Source: Olivibacter jilunii
GTDB lineage: Bacteria > Bacteroidota > Bacteroidia > Sphingobacteriales > Sphingobacteriaceae
DNA: 64,000 bases
Reading direction: 5' to 3'
Assembly: GCF_900607235.1 (NCBI RefSeq)
Contig: NZ_LR027853.1
Span: forward strand, 193,428 to 257,427
In this document: piece by piece, positions 46,270-55,262 of the stretch
Position numbering within the stretch: position 1 is the stretch's first letter
How the letters are laid out: every line of letters starts with the position of its first letter
The notes under the pieces: generated by a model
Told to the model about the DNA's origin: nothing
What the model saw: the letters and a program-made list of their open reading frames with translations, nothing else
Databases searched by the model: none
Position numbers and translations under genes: made by a program

Positions 46270-47274
46270 ATGGCTAATAATTCAGATAGTAAAAAGTCGG
46301 TTATTGTAGGTTTGTTTACCTTATTAGGGATTATATTTTTTGTTACGGCAATCTTCGTTCTTGGCGGAAATCAAAAGCGTTTTACAAAAACTATTGGGCT
46401 TAGAACAATATTAACTAACGCCGGAGGATTAAAAGCAGGGAACAACGTCTATTTCTCCGGTGTCAAAATCGGAACCATCAAGAATATCAAGTTAATTGAG
46501 AACTCGCATGTAGAGATTGATTTCAATATCGAGCAAAAATCACAGGATTATATCCGTAAAGACGCAGAAGTTCGTGTAAGTTCTGAAGGTTTTATCGGGA
46601 ATAAGATTATTGTTATACAAGGGGGGAGTCCGAACGTTGCGGTAGTTGAAGAAGGTGATCTACTGCAATCGGTAAAAAGTATTGACACAGAAGAAATGAT
46701 GGCTACTTTACAGGTGAACAATCAAAATCTGGTTGCCATTACCAGCGATGTAAAGAAGTTAAGCGAAAAAATAGCTAACGGGGAAGGAACAATTGGTGCT
46801 ATCCTCACGGATTCAACCATGGCTCTTCAGGTAAGGGCGATCATGGCGAGTCTGACACAGACCGCTGCGAATACAGCTAAAGTATCTAGTGCTTTAAATG
46901 CTTTTACTACCAAATTGAATACGGAAGGTTCTTTAGCTAATGAGATTTTAACGGATACCAGTGTTTACCAAAGCCTACGCAGCTCAGCCGCGCAGTTACA
47001 AGGAGTTACGCAGAGTGCAGCAGCTTTGACCGCAAATCTTACCAAGGCAAGCGAAAAGATGAACAGTAAAGATAACACGTTAGGAGCGCTTTTAAATGAT
47101 CAGGAAATGGCGGTTACCATGAAGCAGACCATGTGTAATTTGGAGGAAAGTACTGATAAGTTAAATCAAAACATGGAAGCACTTCAACATAATTTCTTGT
47201 TCAGAGGCTTCTTCAAAAAGCAAGCAAAGGAAAGAGAAAAAGAGGCAAAGGCCGCGCTGGAGAAAACGAATTAA
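46270..47274 (+). CDS. mlaD: MlaD-family MCE-domain lipid-binding protein
   Basis: A 334-residue protein with one N-terminal membrane helix (about 12-32) and an MCE domain (about 40-120) in the periplasm, seen in NAGGLKAGNNVYFSGVKIG and RVSSEGFIGNKIIVIQGG. The rest is alanine- and threonine-rich, helical and probably coiled coil. MlaD rings carry phospholipids in complex with MlaE and MlaF. Bacteroidota versions are longer than the E. coli protein, as here. The C-terminus is highly charged (EREKEAKAALEKTN). It is convergent with the BrkB gene. Confidence 0.92.
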   Translation: MANNSDSKKSVIVGLFTLLGIIFFVTAIFVLGGNQKRFTKTIGLRTILTNAGGLKAGNNVYFSGVKIGTIKNIKLIENSHVEIDFNIEQKSQDYIRKDAEVRVSSEGFIGNKIIVIQGGSPNVAVVEEGDLLQSVKSIDTEEMMATLQVNNQNLVAITSDVKKLSEKIANGEGTIGAILTDSTMALQVRAIMASLTQTAANTAKVSSALNAFTTKLNTEGSLANEILTDTSVYQSLRSSAAQLQGVTQSAAALTANLTKASEKMNSKDNTLGALLNDQEMAVTMKQTMCNLEESTDKLNQNMEALQHNFLFRGFFKKQAKEREKEAKAALEKTN

Positions 47275-47304
47275 TCTACGGTATAGTTTACGCCGTTACG
47301 TGCG

Positions 47305-48294
47305 TTATTTAAATTTGTTTTCACCTTTTACCTCGGTTTTAAAGCTGTTAAATCGAGGTTTTACTATTTTTATACTCTGCTTGGACAACGCGATACTCGC
47401 ATTGAGTTCAAAACCGATTAGCAAGATAAGCGAATTTAGGTATAACCAGATCATGATGACGATCAGCGTCCCTATTGAACCGTAGAGTTTATTATACGTG
47501 TTAAAGTTATTGATGTAGAAGGCAAAGCCCCAAAATGTAAGAGCGGCTAAGACAGTAGCTAAAGTAGCTCCGGGGCTAAAAAAGCTCCACTTTCTTGAGG
47601 AAGAGGGGCCATATTTGTAAAGAATACTGAGTGTGAAAAAGTAGATGCCCAATAATATAATCCAGCGTGTAATTCCGATAAGCCAAGTCCAAAAACCACC
47701 GGTAATTTCAATGGTGTTTTTTAAATGGTTGATAATAAAGGATGCCAGCGTAACGATACCCATCCCTATAGTCAATGCCATAATAATCATAATGGCCAAT
47801 GCGAGTGCAACCAGTCGCTGTTTTACGAAGCTCCTACTTTCCAATACCAAGGAAGACTTATTGAAAGCTCGCATCAAGCTATGAATACCATTAGTGGCAA
47901 AAATCATAGCCATAAGGAAACCAAATGAGAGCAATCCGCTATTTTGATTAGTAACGATATCCAGTAAAGTAGATTCAATTGTTTTGTATGCATTTTCAGG
48001 TAAAATCATCTGCATAAATTCTAATAATTGCTCCTGAAAATCGTCGATGAATACCTTGATATAAGGAATAAGTGTAAACAGAAAAATGATACCCGGAAAA
48101 ATGGCCAGCATAAAAGAGTAGGCCAGGGAGGAAGCTTTGTTTAGAAGTGATTCCCTGGCAATTTCCTGAAAAAAGAAAAGGCCTACTGTATAAAGAGGTA
48201 ATTTGCCAAAACCAGGGAGCACGACGACCTTCGTCCACTCAATAAAAAGATAGTAGGGCTTTAGGTTTAGCAATTTTCGGTGTAACCAACTCAT
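47305..48294 (-). CDS. YihY/BrkB-family membrane protein
   Basis: A 329-residue protein with about six membrane helices (SLAYSFMLAIFPGIIFLFTL, SFGFLMAMIFATNGIHSL, LALAIMIIMALTIGMGIV and others). The YihY/BrkB family was once mislabelled as RNase BN; its role is uncertain, perhaps envelope-related or transport. The start overlaps the upstream thioesterase by four bases (ATGA), so it is translated from the same operon as MltG and the PASTA protein. Confidence 0.88.
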   Translation of the reverse strand: MSWLHRKLLNLKPYYLFIEWTKVVVLPGFGKLPLYTVGLFFFQEIARESLLNKASSLAYSFMLAIFPGIIFLFTLIPYIKVFIDDFQEQLLEFMQMILPENAYKTIESTLLDIVTNQNSGLLSFGFLMAMIFATNGIHSLMRAFNKSSLVLESRSFVKQRLVALALAIMIIMALTIGMGIVTLASFIINHLKNTIEITGGFWTWLIGITRWIILLGIYFFTLSILYKYGPSSSRKWSFFSPGATLATVLAALTFWGFAFYINNFNTYNKLYGSIGTLIVIMIWLYLNSLILLIGFELNASIALSKQSIKIVKPRFNSFKTEVKGENKFK

Positions 48295-48707
48295 TTACCC
48301 TCCTCGAAATGTGGCGCTAATCGATTCTGAAAGTCTTGCGGAGGCAGGCACGGTTTATTCTTATCCATATCAATAAACACAAGTGTCGTGGCTCCTGTGT
48401 TGATTAACTCCATGCTTTCATTAAAAAGCTCATAGTCGAATTTAATCCGTAAAGACGGTTTACTTCGAATAGACACTTTTATAGTTAGCAATTCGTCGTA
48501 TGTTGCCGGTTTAATATATTTACATGTTAAATCTAAAACAGGCATCATAACCCTTCTCGCTTCCATTTCTTTGTAGGAAGTGCCTAAGCTACGAAGCATT
48601 TCTACCCGCGCTACTTCATAGTATTCGGCATAATTGCCATAGTAGACGTAGCCCATTTGATCGGTTTCACCATATCTCACTCTTACTTGGGTTTCGAAGG
48701 TTAACAT
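48291..48707 (-). CDS. Acyl-CoA thioesterase (4HBT hotdog fold)
   Basis: A 138-residue hotdog thioesterase of the YbgC type. The catalytic aspartate lies in RYGETDQMGYVYYGNYAEY, the family hallmark. It hydrolyses acyl-CoA; the chain length is unknown. It sits between mltG (2 bp upstream) and the BrkB gene (four-base overlap), a tight operon. A second hotdog thioesterase of the same length, at 51735-52151, is only distantly similar. Confidence 0.88.
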   Translation of the reverse strand: MLTFETQVRVRYGETDQMGYVYYGNYAEYYEVARVEMLRSLGTSYKEMEARRVMMPVLDLTCKYIKPATYDELLTIKVSIRSKPSLRIKFDYELFNESMELINTGATTLVFIDMDKNKPCLPPQDFQNRLAPHFEEGK

Positions 48708-48709
48708 GT

Positions 48710-49768
48710 TTATCTTTTGATGTTTCGTTCGTTTAAAGCTTGTTGAAATTTCCTTGCATTAATCAAATGCTCGGCCTGATTAGTTGAAAAATTGTGATAA
48801 CCCGAAAAATCTTCTTTTGCACACATGTAAATGTAATTGTGCTTTTGATAATTAAGAACTGCATCAATTGAGGCAATACTTGGCATCATTATCGGCCCGG
48901 GCGGCAAACCTTTATAAATGTAAGTGTTATAAGGAGAGTCTGTGCGTAAATGTCTATTTAGTACCCTCCGAATAGTAAAATCATTTGTAGCAAAAATCAC
49001 CGTGGGATCAGCTTGGAGTAATATGCCTTTTTGTAATCTGTTCAAATATAAGCCTGCTATTTTAGGCATTTCGTCCGTATGTAACGCCTCGCCTTTTACA
49101 ATGGATGCCAATATACTGACTTGGATGGGGGTTAAGTTAATAGACTCAGCTTTTTTCCTGCGTTCCTCAGTCCAAAAGTTATTATACTCCTTATTCATTC
49201 TGTCAAAAAAGTCATTGGCCGAGATATTCCAATACATTTCGTATGTATTTGGAATAAACATCGTGAAGAAGTTATCGGTATTGAATCCGTACTTAGCGGC
49301 TAGTGTGTCGCTGTCCAACAAGGTGATAAGGATAGAGGAATCGGGCTCTATTTGGGTGCCGATGTAGCCGGCAAACTGATCTTTTAATCGAATGTTTTGA
49401 AAACGTAATTTTACAGGTTCTTGGAATCCACCACCCAGCATATTAATTAGCGATCGGTTGTTCATGCCTCCTTTTAACTTGTATTTTCCCGGTTTGATGC
49501 GAGATGGATATTCCATTTTCTCTGCAGCCCACCGGAAACTGGCGGTATCCACCAAGATGTTTTTCTCTCCCAGCTCTTCCATTAAATTATCGAAGGAAGC
49601 CCCGGTTCTAACATATAGATATTCTTCTGATTCCGTTACATTAGGTGCAAAATATCTCTTATAGTAAGTATATGCAATAACACTACCTGCCAACAAAGCA
49701 ATTAGTATGATGACGCTAATAATCCTTTTGCCTATTGACCTTTTCTTTGGTGTAGGAACTGTCTCCAT
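48710..49768 (-). CDS. mltG: Endolytic murein transglycosylase
   Basis: A 352-residue YceG-like enzyme that cleaves nascent peptidoglycan strands at the inner membrane and helps set glycan length. It has a cytoplasmic N-terminus, a membrane helix at about 16-33, and the LytG domain. The catalytic glutamate is E227 in ASIVKGEALH, and the downstream block DSPYNTYIYKGLPPGPIM is fully conserved. It lies 27 bp after the PASTA gene, so both cell-wall functions are coordinated. Confidence 0.95.
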   Translation of the reverse strand: METVPTPKKRSIGKRIISVIILIALLAGSVIAYTYYKRYFAPNVTESEEYLYVRTGASFDNLMEELGEKNILVDTASFRWAAEKMEYPSRIKPGKYKLKGGMNNRSLINMLGGGFQEPVKLRFQNIRLKDQFAGYIGTQIEPDSSILITLLDSDTLAAKYGFNTDNFFTMFIPNTYEMYWNISANDFFDRMNKEYNNFWTEERRKKAESINLTPIQVSILASIVKGEALHTDEMPKIAGLYLNRLQKGILLQADPTVIFATNDFTIRRVLNRHLRTDSPYNTYIYKGLPPGPIMMPSIASIDAVLNYQKHNYIYMCAKEDFSGYHNFSTNQAEHLINARKFQQALNERNIKR

Positions 49769-49795
49769 GCTGCGATATTTAACAATTGTAAAGAT

Positions 49796-50560
49796 TTAAT
49801 TGCTCAAAGCTAAGTTTACGGGTGTGCCAATGCTCACTTTTTTCATGTTAGAAGTATCTGCTTCCGGTGTTTGGCTAACGACGCGCGCGCTAGCACTGTC
49901 TACAACGGGCCCCATATATTTTACAGTTCCTAACGTTAACGATGCCCCTTTTAGCGAGAATATAGCTTCATCAAGGGTGTATCCAACCAGATTAGGCACG
50001 GCTACTTCGCTATCACCCATTCCGTTCCCAAGAACCAAGTCAATTTTGCTACCCTTTGGAATTGGTTGACCGGCATTTATTTTTTGTCCTGCATATTTAA
50101 CATCTAATACGCGATCACGAGCTATATCCGGTATATAAATAGTATCTCCCAATTTTAAGCCGTAATTATTCAACGTAGAAATGGCTTCCAGGAGTGCCAT
50201 TTCTGTCAAATTAGGTAACTGGACCTCGGGAGCGTTTTTTGTAATAATTGTTAAATAAAGTGTCCGGTTTAATTTAACTTTCGTCCCTGGGTCTGGATCC
50301 TGTTCTATTACTAATCCTGGTTGCTTGTCTGCTTGGTAAACAGAATCAACTTGATATCGGAAGCCTTGGGCTTCCAGCTTTTCTATAGCATTTTCTATGC
50401 TTATCCCTTTTAGCGCTGGAACTTCTATTGATTCTCCGTGACGTGTATAAAACCTTAAGCTGTAAAAAAGTAAAAGAAGGAAAATCACACCGGATATAAT
50501 GGCGATGATTAGATTCTTTCTGAATGTTTGGGTTCTTAAGTACTGAAAAAGTTTGTTCAT
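49796..50560 (-). CDS. Membrane-anchored protein with three PASTA domains
   Basis: A 254-residue protein: a short cytoplasmic tail, a membrane helix at about 17-36, then three PASTA units in the periplasm (about 43-110, 112-180, 183-250). Each unit has the VPxLxGxxxxxA pattern, seen in VPALKGISIENAIEKLEAQG, LPNLTEMALLEAISTL and VPNLVGYTLDEAIFSL. There is no kinase or transpeptidase domain, so it is an isolated PASTA protein that probably senses or binds peptidoglycan. It starts the operon with mltG and diverges from ddl. Confidence 0.9.
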   Translation of the reverse strand: MNKLFQYLRTQTFRKNLIIAIISGVIFLLLLFYSLRFYTRHGESIEVPALKGISIENAIEKLEAQGFRYQVDSVYQADKQPGLVIEQDPDPGTKVKLNRTLYLTIITKNAPEVQLPNLTEMALLEAISTLNNYGLKLGDTIYIPDIARDRVLDVKYAGQKINAGQPIPKGSKIDLVLGNGMGDSEVAVPNLVGYTLDEAIFSLKGASLTLGTVKYMGPVVDSASARVVSQTPEADTSNMKKVSIGTPVNLALSN

Positions 50561-50654
50561 CTAAGATGTCCTCGTTGAATTTTTAGCCTAATTCTAATAC
50601 GTAAAAAGTATGCCAATTCTTGTAAGACGATGAATAAAGATAACAATATTCAAT

Positions 50655-50662
50655 TATCTTTG
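50655..50662 (+). promoter_or_regulatory. Candidate -7 box of the ddl promoter
   Basis: TATCTTTG at 50655-50662 matches the Bacteroidota -7 element exactly and lies 21 bp upstream of the ddl ATG. A -33 TTTG at the right distance is missing (nearest TTG at 50620-50622, too far), so support is partial. Confidence 0.35.
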
Positions 50663-50683
50663 CTGGTAATACTTTACTGATAT

Positions 50684-51685
50684 ATGAGCGCAAAAATAGC
50701 ATTAATTACCGGTGGATTTACGGGTGAGATAGAAATTTCCTTAAAAAGTGCCGCTTTCGTTGAGCAGAAGCTGCAGACGAGTCGATTTGATGTTTATAAA
50801 ATAATATTAACTCCTGAAAGCTGGTACCATGTAGATGATGCGGGGATTAAACATGAAGTAAACCGAAATGATTTTACCTTATCCCTTAAAGACGGCCTCG
50901 TTAAGTTTGACCTGGCATTTATTATGATCCATGGGTCACCTGGTGAAGATGGAAGGTTACAAGGTTATTTGGATATGATCGGACTAAAGTATACTTCTTG
51001 TGATACACTAACGTCGGCTTTGACAATGAATAAAGCTTATACTAAGTCTTTATTGCAGGGAATTGACGGTTTATATTTAGCTCCATCAGTTTGCCTTTCC
51101 CCTGCCACGAGAGCGGTTAGTGAAATAAATGTTAAGAATGAGCTGAAGCTGCCCTATTTCGTAAAGCCAAATGGAGGAGGAAGTAGCATCGGTATGACGA
51201 AAGTAAAGCAACTTGACGAACTTTCGTCAGCTATTGATCGGGCATTGGGTACCGAGAATGCGGGGAAGCAGGTTCTAGTAGAAGAATTTGTTTCCGGGAG
51301 GGAGTTTTCTGTAGGTATTTATAATAGTAAAGCAGGGTTAAAAGTACTACCGGCAACAGAAGTCATCACTACACGGGAGTTCTTTGATTTTGAAGCTAAA
51401 TACATCCCTGGGCTTACAAACGAAATTACACCGGCTGATTTAACGAATGAGCAGCAAGGTCGGGTAGAGCAATTGGTGAAGGAAGTTTATATTAGATTAA
51501 ACTGTAAAGGATTGGTTCGCATTGATTTTTTTCTTGAAAGAGAAACCGATAAGTTTTATTTCATTGAAATCAACACGATTCCAGGGCAAACCGAAACAAG
51601 TTTTATACCACAGCAAGTTAGGGCTGCAGGTCTTCAGGAAACCGATTTTTATACAGAACTGATCGAACAGGCTTTGGTAGAATAG
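50684..51685 (+). CDS. ddl: D-alanine--D-alanine ligase
   Basis: A 333-residue ATP-grasp ligase that makes the D-Ala-D-Ala dipeptide of peptidoglycan. Conserved blocks are FIMIHGSPGEDGRLQGYLDM, TSALTMNKAYTK, the ATP-binding KPNGGGSSIGMTK, and LVRIDFFLE with FIEINTIPGQTETSFIP at the C-terminus. It diverges from the PASTA-MltG operon, so this stretch is a cell-wall locus. Confidence 0.97.
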   Translation: MSAKIALITGGFTGEIEISLKSAAFVEQKLQTSRFDVYKIILTPESWYHVDDAGIKHEVNRNDFTLSLKDGLVKFDLAFIMIHGSPGEDGRLQGYLDMIGLKYTSCDTLTSALTMNKAYTKSLLQGIDGLYLAPSVCLSPATRAVSEINVKNELKLPYFVKPNGGGSSIGMTKVKQLDELSSAIDRALGTENAGKQVLVEEFVSGREFSVGIYNSKAGLKVLPATEVITTREFFDFEAKYIPGLTNEITPADLTNEQQGRVEQLVKEVYIRLNCKGLVRIDFFLERETDKFYFIEINTIPGQTETSFIPQQVRAAGLQETDFYTELIEQALVE

Positions 51686-51734
51686 ATGGAAAAACAACAA
51701 TTGGCTAATTATTAATTAGCCAATTTCAAGATAG

Positions 51735-52151
51735 CTAAATCGAATATTTCTCCAGCATTTCCTCCGTTATGAAGGCTGATTTCCCTGATTTGAGATCAAT
51801 CAGCGCATAATCGAACCAGCCATCGCAGGAAACTTTTCCTGAATCTTTAAATTTTATAGCAAAAGTTACCACACATCCTTTGTCTTTCATTTCATCTACA
51901 CCTGTTTCAACAATGAAGTATTGCCCTAATTTTAGCGGACGTTTGTAGTTAACATGAGCCGTACGCACTACCCACCCAAAGCCTTGTTCCATAAACTCTT
52001 CCATGGTCATACCATAAAATAGTTCCATTTGCTCATACCTCGCCGCTAATACATAGTCAAAATACTTGCTGTTATGCACATGCTGAAACATGTCTATATC
52101 ATCGGGCCGCACTTTAAATTCGCTCTCAAAGCGAGCATAGTTATTAATCAT
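51735..52151 (-). CDS. Acyl-CoA thioesterase (4HBT family, FadM-like)
   Basis: A 138-residue hotdog protein. The catalytic aspartate is in VRPDDIDMFQHVHNSKYFDY, typical of the 4-hydroxybenzoyl-CoA thioesterase and acyl-ACP thioesterase group; VNYKRPLKLGQYFIVETGVD follows. It lies alone on the minus strand between ddl and rpsO. The substrate is a fatty or aromatic acyl-CoA, not resolved. Confidence 0.85.
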   Translation of the reverse strand: MINNYARFESEFKVRPDDIDMFQHVHNSKYFDYVLAARYEQMELFYGMTMEEFMEQGFGWVVRTAHVNYKRPLKLGQYFIVETGVDEMKDKGCVVTFAIKFKDSGKVSCDGWFDYALIDLKSGKSAFITEEMLEKYSI

Positions 52152-52258
52152 TCCCGCTAATATAGCGAAAATTTTGGCTTAATCAAGCATTTCTCAGTCT
52201 TAAGGGACAATTTAGGTAGAACTGTGCAGTAAATGATTTCTAATTATTTACTGCTTTA

Positions 52259-52290
52259 TTTGGAAAGCAGGCGTATTTGTACTACCTTTG
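52259..52290 (+). promoter_or_regulatory. Bacteroidota-type promoter for rpsO
   Basis: TTTG at 52259-52262, a 20-bp spacer and TACCTTTG at 52283-52290 match the -33/-7 consensus. The transcript would start near 52296, about 40 bases before the S15 start. Confidence 0.75.
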
Positions 52291-52334
52291 CAGCCAATTA
52301 ATTTTTTTATTAACGCTTTAATATTATTCAGGTA

Positions 52335-52613
52335 ATGTATTTAAGTAAAGAGTACAAAGAAGGGATTTTCGCAGAATTTGCAGGAAATGCTAAGAACACG
52401 GGTTCTACCGAAGGACAGGTAGCATTATTTACTAAACGTATTGCTCATTTAACTGAACATTTGAAAAAGAATCGTAAAGATTTTTCCACTCAGTTAGCTT
52501 TGCAGAAGTTGGTAGGTAAACGTCGTTCCTTATTGTCTTATTTGTATAAGAAAGATATCGAAAGATACCGTGCAATTATCAAAGCTTTGGAACTGAGAGA
52601 TATTATAAAATAA
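52335..52613 (+). CDS. rpsO: 30S ribosomal protein S15
   Basis: A 92-residue primary binding protein of the small subunit that contacts 16S rRNA. Conserved blocks are NTGSTEGQVALFTKRIAHL, EHLKKNRKDFSTQLALQKLV and KRRSLLSYLYKKD. It has its own promoter and terminator, so it is monocistronic here; the usual pnp gene does not follow. Confidence 0.97.
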   Translation: MYLSKEYKEGIFAEFAGNAKNTGSTEGQVALFTKRIAHLTEHLKKNRKDFSTQLALQKLVGKRRSLLSYLYKKDIERYRAIIKALELRDIIK

Positions 52614-52633
52614 CTTTTGGTAAAAAGAACGAG

Positions 52634-52668
52634 GAAGCCATTACGTGTAACGTAATGGCTTCTTTGTT
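52634..52668 (+). terminator. Strong rho-independent terminator of rpsO
   Basis: A perfect 12-bp stem (GAAGCCATTACG at 52634-52645, CGTAATGGCTTC at 52651-52662) with a five-base loop and then a T-rich run. It lies about 20 bp after the S15 stop. The ABC permease remnant lies beyond it in the opposite direction. Confidence 0.92.
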
Positions 52669-52721
52669 TAAACAGATTGTGGATACACTTGCTAATGTGT
52701 TCATTTTAACCGATCGGAATC

Positions 52722-55139
52722 TTATTCTTCACGCAGAGACGTCACCGGTTTAGCGCTAGCTGCTTGAATTACCTGAATGGAAATGGTAAGCAATGCAATT
52801 ATAAGCACAGCCATTCCTGCTATAAAAAACATCCACCACCGGAGTTGAATGCTATAGGCAAAATTATTTAACCATTTGTTCATCCATATATATCCTAGGG
52901 GTATCGAAATAAAAAGGGAGATAACGACCAACTTCAAAAAATCTTTGGAAAGTAATCCAACGATACCACTTATAGTAGCTCCCATAATTCTTCTTATACC
53001 TATCTCCTTGATACGTTGTTCAATTGAGAATGTTACCAAGCCTAATAGCCCCAAACAAGAAATTACAATAGCCAATATCGCGAAAATAATAGCAAGTCTC
53101 GACGTGGTTAATTCACTTTTATACATGTTTTCATACTCTTGGTCGGCAAATTGATACATAAAGGGAAAGTTTGGATTTAATTCATTATATACTTTTTCCA
53201 GATTCGCCAAGGCGGTCGTTAACTGATTAGGTTTGGTGCGAACAATAATAAAACCAAAATACTCATATTCCTTTACGTCTAAGATTAGGGGTTTTATTGG
53301 GTCGTGAAGAGACTCCGTATGGAAATCCTTTAAAACACCAATGATATGTCCTCTTTTGTTCCAGGCCGATACCCATTTACCCAAAGGATCTTTATATCCC
53401 ATTTGCCTTACGGCTTCTTCGTTTACCAAAAAAGCATCAGCAGAATCCGTTTGTATGTTTCTTGAAAAATTCCTTCCTTCTGTAATCGTTAACTTCATTA
53501 AGTTGACAAAGTCAAAACCGACAGAAGCTGGCTTGAACGCTACGGAAGCATTGTCGGGCTTCCCTTGCCAATCAATGGGTGTAGTGGTTTCGAAGCTCAT
53601 TTCATGAGGTGCTTCTGAACTCCGATCAATCATACTAATACCAGGTAAATTTGATGCTTTCTGTTTAAATAATTAATATTTATCAAATTTAGAAAGCTCG
53701 CCTTCGATGCGAACATAGAGCAAATTTTCGCGATCATAACCTAAATTGTTATTTTTAATGAAAGATACTTGATTGGAAATAACAACTGTAGCGATAATCA
53801 GTAAAGAGGAGAGGCTGAATTGAAATATAGTGGTAGTCTTTCTAAACAGAATGGCTTTTTTTCCTGAACAGTTAATGCCTTTTACGATCTGAATAGGCTT
53901 AAGTGAAGATAAGTATAAGGCAGGGTACATGCCTGCAATGATACCTGTTATAAGAACTAGGCTGATGATTTCAATCCAAAAAGAAAGTTGAAAAAATGGG
54001 TAATCCATTTCTTTACCTGTCAACCCATTAAAGGTTGGTAATAAAATTAACAAAAGTATAGCGGACAATATTGTTGCCAAAGCACAACACAGGATGGATT
54101 CCCCAAAAAATTGACCTATCAGACTCGTCCGATTCGAACCAACTACTTTTCGAAGCCCTACCTCCTTTGCTCTCTTTACTGATCTGGCGGTAGCTAAATT
54201 CATAAAATTGATACACGCCAAAAGGAGAATAAAGATGGCTGCCCCTTTAAATAGTCGTATATATTCTATACGTCCACCGGTTGGTTCACCTTCAACAAAA
54301 TGATTGAACAGGTATTGGTCGCCAAATCGTTGTAGACCCAGCTTGGTTTGAATACCTATTCGTTTTTCCAATTTCGTATCGAGCAGTAGCGATAATTTTT
54401 TCTCAGCCTGTTTTATATTAGTATCTTTTTTAAATTGAACATAGGTAAAAATATTATTGGAAGCCCATTCCAGTAAGCGCTTTTGCGCATCCCAATTAAA
54501 GACGTAATCGAACTGAAGCGAGCTTTCTTTCGGAATATTTTCGAATACCGCCGTCACAATAAAATTGTACTTATTTTCATAACGTAAACTTTTTCCCATT
54601 GCTTCCCGTGGACTTCCAAAAAAGATTTCTGCCATTTTTCGAGAAATGGCAACACCATATAAGTTGTCCAACGCAGTTTCAGCCCCGCCTTCAATTAATG
54701 GAAAGCTAAACATTTTAAAGAAATCCTTGCTTGCTCGTGAACCGGCTAATTTCACTTTCTTTTCCCCTAGCTGAAAAGTTTCCAGGTGCCCCCATGGTAA
54801 TTCATAGGCTGCGATATAAAATGAAAGATGCTCTATTTCAGGAATTTGCTCTTTTGCATCTTCCAGTAACAAAGTAACTTCTGTGCCATTACCGCGAAAT
54901 GGGCTGGCATAGGTGGCTTCTTTTTTTCCGTCAGCGGTTGAAGTTATGTAGGTAGTGTAAAGTTTGCTTTGCTGTTCGTGAAAATTGTCTTTGCCCTGTT
55001 CATCCGATAGCCATAGCGAAATGAGTAGGTAACAAGTAATGCCCAAAGAAAGGCTCAAAATGTTGATGGCGCTCTGCACTTTGTGTTTGATGATATTTCG
55101 CCAAGCGGTTTTAAAATAACTTCTAATCATATTACGCAT
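52722..55139 (-). pseudogene. ABC transporter permease (MacB/FtsX type) with an in-frame stop
   Basis: A permease of about 805 codons is interrupted by a TAA at 53675-53673. The upstream piece (55139-53676, 488 residues) starts MRNMIRSYFKTAWRNIIKHK, has the MacB periplasmic domain and FtsX helices, and ends GELSKFDKY. After the stop the same frame continues without a gap, as LFKQKASNLPGISMIDRSSE, for another 316 codons to the end of a second FtsX unit. Reading phase is unchanged, so this is a nonsense change and not a frameshift. Such Bacteroidota permeases have two MacB-FtsX halves; the second half could only be made by re-initiation at 53633. It may be a genuine inactivation or a sequencing error. 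Confidence 0.85.
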
Positions 55140-55218
55140 AAATTGGTATCTTTCAATAACTTTGTCTTATGAAGGCCAATTTATTAAGATTAAAATTGGA
55201 CGAATGAACCAAGATCGA

Positions 55219-55248
55219 TTCAAGTTCGTTCAACCTTGTTCAAATACG
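55219..55248 (+). repeat. Three 10-bp-phased TTCAA direct repeats
   Basis: TTCAAGTTCG, TTCAACCTTG and TTCAAATACG follow one another without gaps at 55219, 55229 and 55239. The shared TTCAA recurs once per helical turn, so one face of the DNA is presented, as in many direct-repeat operators. They lie between the permease gene and the divergent membrane-anchored protein, 15 bp before its start codon. Confidence 0.55.
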
Positions 55249-55262
55249 ACCATTTTTCATAA

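Noticed and set aside
53634-53675. Frameshift as the cause of the broken ABC permease
   Set aside because: Codon-by-codon reading shows the same frame on both sides, so an in-frame TAA and not an indel separates the pieces.
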